Shown here: positions 9,381 to 18,124 of the stretch, piece after piece
Layout: each line of letters opens with the position of its first letter
Position numbering within the stretch: position 1 is the stretch's first letter
Assembly: GCF_002007105.1 (NCBI RefSeq)
Contig: NZ_MVBC01000009.1
Location: 62,001-126,000, forward strand
DNA length: 64,000 bases
Direction: 5' to 3'
Source of the DNA: Hymenobacter sp. CRA2
Lineage (GTDB): Bacteria; Bacteroidota; Bacteroidia; Cytophagales; Hymenobacteraceae
Program-made: the position numbers and the translations under genes
Notes under the pieces: model-generated
Databases searched by the model: none
Told to the model about the DNA's origin: nothing
The model's input: the letters and a program-made list of their open reading frames with translations, nothing else

Positions 9381-9593
9381 GCAAAAACAATGGTTTCTGA
9401 GCCCATAGGAACTCCTACTTGCCCGGAAACCATTGTTTTTGCCTTGGCAGGAATTCCTATGGGCTCAGAAACCATTGTTTTTGCTTCGATAGGAACTCCC
9501 ATGAGCACAGAAACCATTGTTTTTGCCCTCATGGGAGTTCCTACCTGTCCAGAAACCATTGTTTCCGGGCAGGTAGGACTACTGAGCGGCCTA
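9381..9593. repeat. Array of 42-bp repeats with one inverted unit
   Basis: The core GAAACCATTG recurs at 9426, 9468, 9510 and 9552, exactly 42 bp apart. The first three units also share the following TTTTTGC and end with a GGAAYTCC-like palindrome and an ATGnGCWCA-type tail. An inverted copy lies at 9381-9415 and pairs with 9450-9484 (34 of 35 bases), leaving a 34-nt loop. The unit at 9552 is degenerate after 15 bases and a faint sixth copy may follow near 9594. The array is clearly richer in A/T than its flanks and occupies most of the 351-bp gap between convergent genes. Both strands stay open in one frame and would encode 14-residue repeats, because 42 is divisible by three; I do not call these genes. 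Confidence 0.85.
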
Positions 9594-9637
9594 AAAACGT
9601 TGTGTTTCCGCTGGCATGCCTAGCTACCTAAGCACTG

Positions 9638-10894
9638 TTACTGCGCCCAGCGCGCCCGCTTCCCCACGTTGCCCAGCAACCACTCCTGCCGAAAATTCAA
9701 ATACACCCCGGCCGAAAACTCGGTGCTCCCGGCCCGGAAGTCGTACACCGGCTCCAGGCGCACGGTAATGGCCGCCGCCTCGCCCAGCGAAAAATCGCGC
9801 ATCAGGCGCACGAACAGCAGCTGCCTGGTAGCCTCCCGATAGGTAGGGTTGCCCACGCTGCGCGAGACGCTCTGGTACAGGTCGCCGCCCAAGGGAGCCA
9901 CGAACTTGTGCCCGTGCCAGTAGCTCACCAGCACATTGAGCCAGCGGGTATCGGCGCCGGCGTTCAGGTACAGGGCCGTGCCTTGGTGGTACGGCAGCTG
10001 GTACTCGAAGGAGCGGTCCTTGAAGCCCAGTCCGTAAGCCTGCAGGTGCAGGCGGCTGAAGGGCCCGACGTTGTCCTTGCTCACGTACACGCCCGCGGCC
10101 CCGTTGAACAAGGTCTGCAAGGGCCGATCCAGCGTGTCGATCTGCCCACCGTTGTGGGTGGCGGTAAACTGCACGGGGATGGACACCGTCAGTGGGCTAT
10201 TGTCGCCGGTGAGGCGAAAGTTGCTGCTGAAGCCGCCCGCAATCTGCTCCTGGTAGTTGCTGTAGCGGTACTGCTGCCGCAGCCAGTCCACCCAGGTGTC
10301 CAGCTGCACTCGGTTGCCGAGGTAGCGGTACTGCAGCCCCTCCTCCACCCGCTTCAGAATCACCCGCTCGAAGTTGAACAACGGCTCGATGTAGCCATGA
10401 TTCAGGTGCCCGCGGATGTTGCCCAGCACCACTTCGTGCGCCCCGCTGCGGTAACGGGCCGTGAAGGTCGGCCGCGCCTGCTGCAGCCGGCCCTTGCCGA
10501 AGTCCTGCCACAGGAATACGCCGGCTTCCAGCCTCAACTTGGCCGTGGGGTAATACACCAGCTTCGGGTGCAGCTGCGTGCCGAATAGCGTGTAGCCTTC
10601 GATTATCTTGTTGAAATACTCGTTGTCCTTGAAGAAGGTGAAGGCGTCTAGGTGCAGTCGCAAGTCGCCAGCTTGGACCGTTGCTTGGGCTGTCCAAGGC
10701 GCTCCGCCAACGTAAGTAGTGTCCGTCCGCTGCTTCTCGTCCCCGTCAATAGGAATCGATTTTTTGATAATTTGGGTATGGGCCGCGCCGGGAGCCGGAG
10801 CTATAAACGTTTGGTTATTGAGCTGCGCCTGTGCTAACGAGCTTGTAAAAATCAGAAGACCAGCTACTAATAGTTTTAGCAAAGATTTTCTCAT
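9638..10894 (-). CDS. Probable outer-membrane beta-barrel protein, unknown function
   Basis: A 418-residue exported protein. The ATG at 10894 is chosen because it begins a signal peptide (MRKSLLKLLVAGLLIFTSSL, cleaved after AQAQ); an in-frame upstream start would put eight extra residues before it. The mature part is made of alternating hydrophobic/aromatic strands separated by short polar turns, for example LRLHLDAFTFFKDNEYF, KLRLEAGVFLWQDFGKGR and HEVVLGNIRGHLNHGYIEP, as expected of a beta-barrel. It ends with a strand VYLNFRQEWLLGN. I cannot match it to a named porin or transporter family. The gene converges with the acetyltransferase gene across the repeat array, and is divergent from recA. 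Confidence 0.65.
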   Translation of the reverse strand: MRKSLLKLLVAGLLIFTSSLAQAQLNNQTFIAPAPGAAHTQIIKKSIPIDGDEKQRTDTTYVGGAPWTAQATVQAGDLRLHLDAFTFFKDNEYFNKIIEGYTLFGTQLHPKLVYYPTAKLRLEAGVFLWQDFGKGRLQQARPTFTARYRSGAHEVVLGNIRGHLNHGYIEPLFNFERVILKRVEEGLQYRYLGNRVQLDTWVDWLRQQYRYSNYQEQIAGGFSSNFRLTGDNSPLTVSIPVQFTATHNGGQIDTLDRPLQTLFNGAAGVYVSKDNVGPFSRLHLQAYGLGFKDRSFEYQLPYHQGTALYLNAGADTRWLNVLVSYWHGHKFVAPLGGDLYQSVSRSVGNPTYREATRQLLFVRLMRDFSLGEAAAITVRLEPVYDFRAGSTEFSAGVYLNFRQEWLLGNVGKRARWAQ

Positions 10895-11056
10895 ATATTT
10901 ATCGCTCAGTTGGCACAAAACGCGGGTCGGCTGTGTTAGAAAAAGCTGCCTGTAACGGACGCTAGCGCGGTTTTACCCGTACTAGTTTCGGCGCCGGCCG
11001 CATCGCCTCCAAGCGACTTCCAAACCTACATCATATCTCCCCAACGCACGCACAAC

Positions 11057-12145
11057 ATGGCTGCTACCACTGACAAAACGGTGAACCAGAACGCCGAGAA
11101 ACTGAAGGCGCTCCAGCTCACGATGGACAAGCTCGACAAGGCCTACGGCAAGGGCACCGTCATGAAGCTGAGCGACAACAAAATTGGCGACATTGCCGCC
11201 ATTAGCACCGGTTCGCTCGGTTTGGACATTGCCCTCGGTATTGGCGGCCTGCCCAAGGGCCGTATCGTCGAGATTTACGGTCCTGAATCGTCGGGTAAAA
11301 CCACGCTGACCATGCACGCCATTGCCGAAGCCCAGAAGAAGGGCGGCATTGCCGCGTTCATCGACGCCGAGCACGCCTTCGACCCGATCTACGCCCAGAA
11401 GCTCGGCATCGACACCGAAAACCTGCTTATCTCGCAGCCCGACAACGGCGAACAAGCCCTCGAAATCGCCGACCAGCTGATTTCGTCGGGTGCCATCGAC
11501 ATCTGCGTAATTGACTCCGTGGCCGCCCTGGTGCCGAAAGGCGAACTGGAAGGCGACATGGGCGACTCGAAAGTGGGTCTGCACGCCCGCCTCATGTCGC
11601 AGGCCCTGCGTAAGCTCACCGGTACCATCAACAAGACCGGCTGCTTGTGCATTTTCATCAACCAGCTACGCGAGAAAATCGGCGTAATGTTCGGCTCGCC
11701 CGAAACCACCACGGGTGGTAACGCGCTGAAATTCTACGCTTCCGTCCGCCTCGATATCCGCCGCATCGGCCAGATCAAGGAAGACAAAGACAACGTGACC
11801 GGTAACCGTACCAAGGTGAAGGTGGTGAAAAACAAAGTCGCGCCGCCCTTCAAGGTGGTCGAGTTTGACATCATCTACGGCGAAGGCATCAGCAAAGTCG
11901 GCGAAATCCTCGACCTGGCTACCGACATGGGCATCATCGCCAAGTCGGGCTCCTGGTTCTCCTACAACGGCAACCGCCTCGGCCAGGGCCGCGAAGGCGT
12001 CAAGACCATCCTGCAGGACAACCCTGAGCTGGCCGACGAAATCGAAGCTAAAGTACGGGCCATGGCCAAGGGGGAACCCGAAGCCCTCGAAGCCGCCATT
12101 CCGGTGGACATGAGCGGCCCTGAGGACGGCGAAGACACGCTGTAA
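11057..12145 (+). CDS. recA: Recombinase RecA
   Basis: A 362-residue RecA of normal length. Walker A is GPESSGKTT (residues 75-83), the MAW/Walker B region contains [20 protein letters not shown] and [14 protein letters not shown], and the L2 region contains [22 protein letters not shown]. RecA binds single-stranded DNA with ATP, drives strand exchange in homologous recombination and co-activates LexA self-cleavage in the SOS response. The C-terminus is short and acidic (GPEDGEDTL), as is usual. The gene is monocistronic: it is divergent from an outer-membrane protein gene and followed by a strong terminator. I see no obvious SOS box upstream, but the Bacteroidota LexA site is variable. Confidence 0.98.
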   Translation: MAATTDKTVNQNAEKLKALQLTMDKLDKAYGKGTVMKLSDNKIGDIAAISTGSLGLDIALGIGGLPKGRIVEIYGPESSGKTTLTMHAIAEAQKKGGIAAFIDAEHAFDPIYAQKLGIDTENLLISQPDNGEQALEIADQLISSGAIDICVIDSVAALVPKGELEGDMGDSKVGLHARLMSQALRKLTGTINKTGCLCIFINQLREKIGVMFGSPETTTGGNALKFYASVRLDIRRIGQIKEDKDNVTGNRTKVKVVKNKVAPPFKVVEFDIIYGEGISKVGEILDLATDMGIIAKSGSWFSYNGNRLGQGREGVKTILQDNPELADEIEAKVRAMAKGEPEALEAAIPVDMSGPEDGEDTL

Positions 12146-12164
12146 GTCGATTCCCGCTACTTGC

Positions 12165-12200
12165 AAAAAGCCCGCTGCACAGAGGTGCAGCGGGCTTTTT
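12165..12200. terminator. Bidirectional terminator between recA and the monooxygenase gene
   Basis: Perfect 16-bp arms (12165-12180 and 12185-12200) with an AGAG loop start with AAAAA and end with TTTTT, so the element can act on both strands of the convergent pair. Confidence 0.92.
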
Positions 12201-12232
12201 GTTTGGGGGTTGAGCAAAGCTTTGGCCTTTGC

Positions 12233-13810
12233 CTACGGCTTGGCTTCTACCACCGAACGCTGCCCAAACCAACGAGCAGCCGCCCGTTGACATTCGCTGG
12301 TGTCTGCGCCATTATCCGAAGCCCAGGCCACGAAACCATCCGGGCGAATCAGCAGCGTGCTCAGGCCCAATGGCTCTTTTGCCCGACCCGAAAGGTACTT
12401 GAGTTGGTCGCCGTATGCACGGGCCAACGCTTGCCAGTCGGCGTTCTGGTCGAAGTCCAGCAGGATGCCGCGGCCGTCGTGCATATGCTCGCCCAGTGTC
12501 GTGCCGTCTTCGAAGGCGAAGTTGGGGGCGCTGCGGCCGACCAGCGGGTGCTTGCCGCCCAGGTCATAGTGGGTCGTCACGCCCCACACCCGCCCGGCAA
12601 AGTAGGTAGCCCCGTCACGGGTGTTCATCAGGTCGCTGATAAGGGCCCGTAGCGCTTGCGCCTGAGGCCGCGGCTCCATGATGGCCACCTGAGCGCGGGA
12701 CCAATCCAATACCTGTGCTCCGATCGGGTGGCGTTCGGTCTGGTAGCTGTCCAGCAAGCCTTCCGGCGCCTGCTCATGGATGATGGCAGCCAGCTTCCAG
12801 CCCAGATTTAGCGCGTCGCCGAGGCCCAGATTGAGCCCCTGTCCCCCGAGCGGCGAATGAATGTGGGCGGCGTCGCCGGCGAGTAGCACCCGGCCGCGGC
12901 GGTAGTCGGTGGCTTGGCGGGCGCGGTCCGTCCAGGTAGTGGCGATATGCAAGGCCGTGATGGTAACGTCGGTACCCGAAATGCGGCGTAGCAGCTGCTG
13001 GAAGTGCTCCTGCGTCACGGGCTTCTGCGACTGATGGAAGGCTCCACCATCAAAATCCTGCAGAATCAAATAGCCCGGCTGGGACTGGAGGTACATGCCG
13101 GTTGGCGTCACGTTGCGGCCGGGCTTGAGCTTCTCCGGCTCCACGATATCAACCAGAGCCGTGTAGCCGGTGAATTCGGGCTCGGTACCGACAAAGTCGA
13201 ACCCACCCATCTTGCGCACTTCGCTGCGGCTACCGTCGCAGCCCACCAGCCACATGCCCTGAAGAGTCTGGTTTCCGGCTTGCACCATCACGCCGTTTGT
13301 GGTTTGCTGGAAGTCCGTCAGGGCCAACCCGCGCCTGATAGCTACGCCCAGGCCGGCTGCGCGGCGGGCCAGTACCGTTTCGAGCTCTTCCAGTTCGGAC
13401 AACAACTGCACCTCGGTAGCGCCGGGCAGACGGTACGGCCACTGCGCGGGGTCAATCTTCTCGCTGGGAAATTGAATGCCGGCGAAGTGCCCGCCTACCT
13501 GGGGCCGCTGTCCTTGCGGGGCAGTAGCGGAGAAATGGGGCGCTTTCAGGCGTTGGGACACCTGCAGCTCTGACTGCAAGCCCCGGCGATACAGCGCCTC
13601 CACCGAAAGTGCGTTTAGGCCCCGTAGACCGAACGGGAGCTGCTTCAAGGGCGCGTGTAGGCTGTCGGCCTTCTCAAGCACCAAGACGCGGCAGTGGCGC
13701 AGGGCCAGCTCGCAGGCGAGGAACAGCCCGACCGGCCCGGCGCCAGCAATGATAACGTCGTAAATAGGTTGAGTGGATGCGGAGTCCGGGCTGGCTAGTG
13801 TCGCTTTCAT
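12233..13810 (-). CDS. FAD-dependent aromatic monooxygenase (PHBH/UbiH class)
   Basis: A 525-residue class A flavoprotein monooxygenase. Motifs: the FAD-binding GAGPVG (residues 23-28), a WLVGCDGSRSEVRKM segment (the DG motif), and LLAGDAAHIHSPLGGQGLN (GD motif, near residue 310). The C-terminal domain is thioredoxin-like (LLIRPDGFVAWASDN), as in phenol hydroxylases and rifampicin or tetracycline monooxygenases. Such enzymes use NAD(P)H and O2 to hydroxylate aromatic or polyketide substrates. The ATG at 13810 is preferred; 43 upstream in-frame residues lack family features. An AraC-type regulator gene lies 40 bp upstream on the same strand, so the two are probably co-transcribed. The substrate, including a possible antibiotic, is inferred only by analogy. 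Confidence 0.9.
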   Translation of the reverse strand: MKATLASPDSASTQPIYDVIIAGAGPVGLFLACELALRHCRVLVLEKADSLHAPLKQLPFGLRGLNALSVEALYRRGLQSELQVSQRLKAPHFSATAPQGQRPQVGGHFAGIQFPSEKIDPAQWPYRLPGATEVQLLSELEELETVLARRAAGLGVAIRRGLALTDFQQTTNGVMVQAGNQTLQGMWLVGCDGSRSEVRKMGGFDFVGTEPEFTGYTALVDIVEPEKLKPGRNVTPTGMYLQSQPGYLILQDFDGGAFHQSQKPVTQEHFQQLLRRISGTDVTITALHIATTWTDRARQATDYRRGRVLLAGDAAHIHSPLGGQGLNLGLGDALNLGWKLAAIIHEQAPEGLLDSYQTERHPIGAQVLDWSRAQVAIMEPRPQAQALRALISDLMNTRDGATYFAGRVWGVTTHYDLGGKHPLVGRSAPNFAFEDGTTLGEHMHDGRGILLDFDQNADWQALARAYGDQLKYLSGRAKEPLGLSTLLIRPDGFVAWASDNGADTSECQRAAARWFGQRSVVEAKP

Positions 13811-13850
13811 GTCGCAGGATTGAGCCACAAAGCTCCGGCCGGCGCCCGCG

Positions 13851-14669
13851 CTAGGATTGTACAAACGCGACAATCTCGCCACTGACCGCCTGCTTCCGCT
13901 GCTCGGCCTTGCGCGCAAAGGCTGCGGGGGTCGTGCCACTGTAGCGCTTGAACTCCCGGCTTAGGTGGGACTGATCGGTGTAGCCCAACTCGTGCGCCAA
14001 GCCGGCCAGGTTGACCTTTGCATCGTGCCACAAGCGGTTGCGGACCTGCTCAAAGCGCATCAGACTAGCCACATCCTTTACCGTGTGGCCGGCGGCCTGC
14101 TTGAACTTTCGTTCCAGGGTGCGCACCGTGGCGTGCGCGGCCGCCGCTACCTCGCTGACCGGCAAGGTGCCGCCCGCGGCGCGCATCGCGCCGCCCGCTT
14201 TGGCCAGGGTGCTGTCGGTGGCTACCCCGCGCCGGGCATCCAGGAAGTATTGCTTTACCTGCGCCAGCGCTTCTGCTATCCGACCCGCCCGGACCAGCTC
14301 CGCCAAAAGCGGTTGCAGCCCGGCCATAGGATGCGTGAAGACGCGCACGCCGCCACTGGCCGCCGGCAAACCGAGCAGCTCAAACACCGTCCAGGGAAAG
14401 CACTTGATACCGATAACTTCTAGGTGGCTTTCGCCGTGCAGGTGCACCGGCTGATTGAGCAGCCCCATCAAAAACGGGGAGGGCAAGGGCTGCAAACTGG
14501 CGCTGACGGCAATGCGGCAGGAGCTGCCGAAGTGAAAAATAATTTCGGCAAAGCCATCCGGCACTATCTCAAAACCGGCCGGCAACTGCCCAATGTCTAG
14601 GCGGGCGTACCAAAAACCCTGGATGGTATCTTGTAGCTCCGCCGGCGCTGCAATTCCTTGGTGCTGCAT
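13851..14669 (-). CDS. AraC-family transcriptional regulator
   Basis: A 272-residue AraC/XylS-type regulator. The C-terminal 100 residues hold two helix-turn-helix units: VSEVAAAAHATVRTLERKF and LAGLAHELGYTDQSHLSREF, the second being the most conserved AraC signature, followed by TPAAFARK. The N-terminal part (IQGFWYARLDIGQ... EIVPDGFAEIIFHFG) is the DUF6597-type sensor domain common in Bacteroidota. It is the first gene of a two-gene unit with the flavin monooxygenase downstream, and is a likely controller of it. The ligand is unknown. Confidence in family is high; control of the monooxygenase is inference from position. Confidence 0.9.
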   Translation of the reverse strand: MQHQGIAAPAELQDTIQGFWYARLDIGQLPAGFEIVPDGFAEIIFHFGSSCRIAVSASLQPLPSPFLMGLLNQPVHLHGESHLEVIGIKCFPWTVFELLGLPAASGGVRVFTHPMAGLQPLLAELVRAGRIAEALAQVKQYFLDARRGVATDSTLAKAGGAMRAAGGTLPVSEVAAAAHATVRTLERKFKQAAGHTVKDVASLMRFEQVRNRLWHDAKVNLAGLAHELGYTDQSHLSREFKRYSGTTPAAFARKAEQRKQAVSGEIVAFVQS

Positions 14670-14799
14670 CGGAAAGATATTATGGTGTATGTCGTTGGCT
14701 AAGGCGGCGGGCAGACCGGCATATTATTTCCTCATTAAGCAGAACTACAACTATATACCTTTCCGTTAATCTGCGCGGCCTGCAAACGCCGTATAAGCC

Positions 14800-14830
14800 T
14801 TTCATCCGGCAGGTAGCCTTGGTATATTTG
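14800..14830 (+). promoter_or_regulatory. Bacteroidota-type promoter for the DUF3108 gene
   Basis: A perfect TATATTTG -7 box (TAnnTTTG) lies at 14823-14830. TTTC at 14800-14803 sits exactly 19 nt upstream and matches three of four bases of the TTTG box. The start codon follows 60 bp later. Confidence 0.65.
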
Positions 14831-14890
14831 CTTGGCACCTCCTTTGCGTAACGCCAACCGCCTCTTGACCAGTATTGATTACTCGCTTAC

Positions 14891-15721
14891 ATGAACCGTC
14901 GCTTCTGGCCCCTTTTTTCCCTTCCGGTTGTGCTCAGCGCGGGTCTGATGGCCTTCGCGCCGAATGAAGCGCCCCGCATCGTACGCAACGACAGCTTCCA
15001 GCGGGGCGAAGTCATGCAGTACAAGGTGCACTACGGCCTGATCAACGCAGCCGAAGCTACCATCGAAGTATCGGACGACCTGCACAAGGTAAACGACCGG
15101 CCCTGCTACAAAGCCACCGTGACGGGCCGCACCACCGGCTCGTTCGATATGTTCCTGAAGGTGCGCGACACCTGGCGCTCCTACATCGACACCACGAGCA
15201 TCCTGCCCCAACGCTTTTTCCGCAACATCGAGGAGAACAACTACCGCAAGCGCGAAACCGTCGACTTCGACCACTACAAGAACATGGTGGCCGTGGAGTC
15301 GCACAAGAAAAACAAGAACGACGTGAAGCACGCCTCGTTTAAGGTGCCCGACAACGTGCAGGACCTGGTGAGCGGCTTCTATTTCCTGCGCACCCTCGAC
15401 TACTCCAACCGCCGGGTAGGTGAGCAGATCAAAGTACAGGGCTTCTTCGACGACGAGGTGTTCGACATGACGGTGAAGTACATGGGCCGGCAGAACGTGG
15501 AAACCAAGGCCGGCGTTATTCGCGCTATTCGCCTGACCCCGCGCATGCCAAAAAATAAGCTATTCCGGGGCGAAGACGCCATTTCGGTGTACCTCTCCGA
15601 TGACCGCAACAAGATTCCCGTGCTCTTCGAAGCCGAAATGTTCGTGGGCTCGGTGAAGATAGACATGTACAAGTGCAGCGGTCTGAAGAATAAGCTGGCG
15701 CTGGTAGCCAAGAACAACTAA
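14891..15721 (+). CDS. DUF3108 domain-containing exported protein
   Basis: A 276-residue protein with an N-terminal signal-like segment (MNRRFWPLFSLPVVLSAGLM). The rest matches DUF3108, a family of lipocalin-like periplasmic or envelope proteins of unknown function. Typical features are the opening FQRGEVMQYKVHYGLINAAEA, the YRKRETVDFDHYKN turn, and the C-terminal KIDMYKCSGLKN strand. It stands alone with a promoter box upstream and a hairpin about 90 bp downstream. The neighbouring divergent AraC operon gives no clear functional link. Family call is good; role unknown. Confidence 0.85.
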   Translation: MNRRFWPLFSLPVVLSAGLMAFAPNEAPRIVRNDSFQRGEVMQYKVHYGLINAAEATIEVSDDLHKVNDRPCYKATVTGRTTGSFDMFLKVRDTWRSYIDTTSILPQRFFRNIEENNYRKRETVDFDHYKNMVAVESHKKNKNDVKHASFKVPDNVQDLVSGFYFLRTLDYSNRRVGEQIKVQGFFDDEVFDMTVKYMGRQNVETKAGVIRAIRLTPRMPKNKLFRGEDAISVYLSDDRNKIPVLFEAEMFVGSVKIDMYKCSGLKNKLALVAKNN

Positions 15722-15812
15722 CGGCCGCACCGGCTGTCGTCGCGAGCAACGCGAACCGGAGGTCGACGTAGTCAAGCAATCGGTCCTGTACAATGTGTCG
15801 ACCCTACTCGCA

Positions 15813-15851
15813 GCACCGCCCGAAACCAGTAACTCAGGTTTCGGGCGGTGC
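15813..15851 (+). terminator. Hairpin terminator after the DUF3108 gene
   Basis: Perfect 15-bp arms (15813-15827 and 15837-15851), 9-nt loop, followed by CGTTTTCGG; the T-tract is short. Confidence 0.7.
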
Positions 15852-16003
15852 CGTTTTCGGTTGGCAGGTATTGGGGCGGTGCTGCTTGGGAAAGATTGAC
15901 GCCGTTTGATGCACGGAATGTTCTGCGTCCGCGCAATGACTGCTAGGGCTACCGATCGGGCTGGTTCACAAAAAGGTAACACCAACGCTGGGGCATAAGG
16001 CGG

Positions 16004-16011
16004 TATTTTTG
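16004..16011 (+). promoter_or_regulatory. -7 promoter box for the PhoB-like regulator gene
   Basis: TATTTTTG fits TAnnTTTG exactly and lies 41 bp before the GTG start. No TTTG box is found 19 nt upstream, so an activator or a weak -33 element may be involved. Confidence 0.5.
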
Positions 16012-16052
16012 TGGCGCAACGCGTGTCTTTGCTCACCTAAGTCGCTTTCGCC

Positions 16053-16763
16053 GTGCAACATCCTGCCGCTTCCGCTTCCACGCCCTACAAGATTTTGGTT
16101 GTCGATGACGACCCGGACATCGTGGAGCTGCTCGAATACAACCTGCGCAAGGAAGGCTACGAGGTGGCCACGGCTTCCGACGGGCGCAAGGCGCTGGAGG
16201 TAGCCCCGCAATTCGGCCCCGATATCATCCTGCTCGATGTGATGATGCCCCACCTCGACGGCATTGCCGCCTGCCGCGAGCTGCGCGCCATGCCGCGCTT
16301 CAAGGATACCTACATCCTGTTTCTGACGGCCCGCTCGGAGGAGTTTTCGGAAGTGGCTGCCTTCGACGCCGGTGCCGACGACTACCTGAGCAAGCCCATC
16401 AAGCCCCGCGCCCTGATGAGCCGCCTCGCCGCCGTGGTGCGCCGCGACCTGGAGCCCGCCGCTCCCCTTTCCGACGTCATCGACATCAACGGCCTGCGCA
16501 TCGACCGCACAGGCTTCGCCGTGTACCAGGACGGCCGCAAAATCACGCTGCCCAAGAAAGAGTTTGAGCTGCTGGCTTTCCTGGCCGCCTCGCCCCACAA
16601 GGTGTTTGGCCGCGACGAGCTGCTGCAGAACATCTGGGGCAACGACGTGTTCGTGCTGGCCCGCACCGTGGACGTGCACGTGCGCAAAGTGCGCGAGAAA
16701 GTGGGTGAGCACCACATCCAGACCATCAAGGGCGTGGGCTACAAGTTCAACGCGGATAATTAG
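16053..16763 (+). CDS. PhoB/OmpR-family response regulator
   Basis: A 236-residue regulator with a receiver domain (about residues 11-125) and a winged-helix DNA-binding domain (about 135-234). The phospho-acceptor is Asp62 in LLDVMMPHLDG, the acidic pocket is VVDDDPD, and the switch Lys is in YLSKPIKP. The output domain contains LPKKEFELLAFLA and the RTVDVHVRKVREKVG recognition helix. It starts with GTG at 16053; there is no good in-frame ATG near the receiver start. A histidine kinase gene lies 103 bp downstream on the same strand and is the evident partner. The order and sequence resemble PhoB/PhoR pairs of Bacteroidota, but I see no Pho-regulon genes nearby, so phosphate sensing is only a guess. 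Confidence 0.92.
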   Translation: MQHPAASASTPYKILVVDDDPDIVELLEYNLRKEGYEVATASDGRKALEVAPQFGPDIILLDVMMPHLDGIAACRELRAMPRFKDTYILFLTARSEEFSEVAAFDAGADDYLSKPIKPRALMSRLAAVVRRDLEPAAPLSDVIDINGLRIDRTGFAVYQDGRKITLPKKEFELLAFLAASPHKVFGRDELLQNIWGNDVFVLARTVDVHVRKVREKVGEHHIQTIKGVGYKFNADN

Positions 16764-16781
16764 GAATGGGCGAATGGCTGT

Positions 16782-16832
16782 GTGGTTAAATGGCTGGTCG
16801 TTCACCCCCAGAATGACCAGCCATTTAACCAC
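16782..16832 (+). terminator. Large hairpin between regulator and kinase genes
   Basis: Perfect 18-bp arms (16782-16799 and 16815-16832) surround a 15-nt loop; no T-run follows. The sequence is rich in GGTTAAATGGCTG-like words, which recur in imperfect form at 16770-16779 and 16840-16853. It may attenuate or stabilise the transcript between the two genes. Confidence 0.6.
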
Positions 16833-16866
16833 TTGATCATTTAGCCATTTAACAGCGACCTTTACG

Positions 16867-18069
16867 GTGAAAACCAGCCGTTCCGTGGCCGAGCTGTGGC
16901 GTTCGGCCGTTGCCCGCGTCGTGCGCAAGCCGGCGGCACGTGCCGCGTTTTCGGCCAACGAGTCACCGCTGCCCTTCGTGTTCCGCTTGCACCTGTCGTC
17001 GCGCGCTATTGCCGTCATCATCGCTCTGCTGGTGGCGGGCGTGCTGGTAGCGTACACCACCATGGTACCCCGTTTGCCCTTTCAGCAGGCCGTGCTGGCC
17101 GGGGGCATCACCATTGCGGCGTGCTTCCTGCTGGTGTACCTCGCGTTTGAGGCGCTGATGTTCCGGGAAGTAAACAACATCTACTCCGGCCTGGAGCACG
17201 TCAAGCGCAAGGAATTCCGCAAGCTCTCCAACAAGTTTCTGTTTCGGCCCGAGCCGCTCAAGCGCATGCGCGAGGAAATCCTCGACATGGCCGTGCGGCG
17301 CCAGCAGGAAATCGACGAGCTGCGCCGCCTGCAGCAGCTACGTTCCGACTTCCTGGCTGACGTGTCGCACGAGCTGAAAACGCCCATTTTCGCCGCCCAA
17401 GGCTTCGTGTATACCGTGCTCGACGCGGGCGAGGACGAGGTATTTATCCGGGAGAAGTTTCTGCTCAAGGCCGCCTCGGCGCTGGATGCGCTGGACGCGC
17501 TGGTGCAGGACCTGGTAACGATTTCGCAGCTGGAAAAAGGCGTGGTGCGCATGCGCCGGCAGACCTTCGACCTGGTGCTGCTGGTGCGCGAAATCTTCGA
17601 CCACCTGGAGCAGAAAGCCAGCAAGCGGCAGATGACCCTGCACCTACGGCCCGCCAACCTGCCCCGGGAAGGCGTGCCGGTACTGGCCGACCGCAACCGC
17701 ATCCGGCAAGTGCTCATCAACCTCATCGACAACGCCATCAAGTACGGCCGCGAGCAGGGCAACATCACCGTGACGCTGCACGAAAGCGGCAAATCCATCC
17801 GCATAGCCGTGCATGACGACGGCGAAGGCATTGCCGAGGAGCACCAGCGGCGCATCTTCGAGCGGTTTTACCGCATCGACAAAAGCCGCTCCCGCGACGC
17901 CGGCGGCTCGGGCCTCGGCCTGGCTATCAGCAAACACATCGTGGAGGCGCACAAATCTACCATCCGGGTGCGCAGCGGGGCCGGGCAGGGCACCACGCTT
18001 GAATTCAAGCTGCCCAAGGCGCGGCAACTACCCTTAGCCCCCACGCCCGAGCCTCACGACCAGGAATAA
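16867..18069 (+). CDS. Sensor histidine kinase (PhoR-like)
   Basis: A 400-residue kinase. Two membrane segments lie at about residues 46-68 (AIAVIIALLVAGVLVAYTT) and 76-96 (AVLAGGITIAACFLLVYLAF), with almost no periplasmic loop between them. A HAMP-like linker and HisKA domain follow; the phospho-acceptor is the His in FLADVSHELKTPIF, about residue 168. The ATPase has the N box INLIDNAIKYG, the G1 box VHDDGEGI, the F box and G2 SGLGLAIS. It starts with GTG at 16867, the only start upstream of the first membrane segment. It would phosphorylate the regulator encoded just upstream. The tiny extracytoplasmic loop suggests that it senses through the membrane or a partner protein, as PhoR does. Confidence 0.93.
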   Translation: MKTSRSVAELWRSAVARVVRKPAARAAFSANESPLPFVFRLHLSSRAIAVIIALLVAGVLVAYTTMVPRLPFQQAVLAGGITIAACFLLVYLAFEALMFREVNNIYSGLEHVKRKEFRKLSNKFLFRPEPLKRMREEILDMAVRRQQEIDELRRLQQLRSDFLADVSHELKTPIFAAQGFVYTVLDAGEDEVFIREKFLLKAASALDALDALVQDLVTISQLEKGVVRMRRQTFDLVLLVREIFDHLEQKASKRQMTLHLRPANLPREGVPVLADRNRIRQVLINLIDNAIKYGREQGNITVTLHESGKSIRIAVHDDGEGIAEEHQRRIFERFYRIDKSRSRDAGGSGLGLAISKHIVEAHKSTIRVRSGAGQGTTLEFKLPKARQLPLAPTPEPHDQE

Positions 18070-18070
18070 A

Positions 18071-18103
18071 AAAACGGCCTCCGCTCTGCGCGAAGGCCGT
18101 TTT
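18071..18103 (+). terminator. Intrinsic terminator after the kinase gene
   Basis: Ten-base perfect arms (AAAACGGCCT and its complement) end in GTTTT. The next gene is on the opposite strand, so the hairpin may serve both. Confidence 0.8.
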
Positions 18104-18124
18104 GCTATTATGAAGCAAGTTAAG

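Larger units (their letters stand above)
15722..16052 (+). other. Gene-free spacer before the two-component pair
   Basis: No CDS is supported. It holds a hairpin at 15813-15851 (perfect 15-bp arms, 9-nt loop, then CGTTTTCGG) that can end the DUF3108 transcript, and a TATTTTTG -7 box at 16004-16011 for the response-regulator gene. Confidence 0.7.

Noticed and set aside
9360-9610. Possible CRISPR array
   Set aside because: The repeat is 42 bp with no separate spacers, one unit is inverted, and no cas genes lie nearby.
9332-9623. Short repetitive ORFs on both strands across the 42-bp array
   Set aside because: They exist because the repeat length is divisible by three and stop codons are rare in the unit; no start context or family support.
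13004-13573. Plus-strand open frame inside the flavin monooxygenase gene
   Set aside because: It is a shadow of the high-GC minus-strand gene, with no domain.
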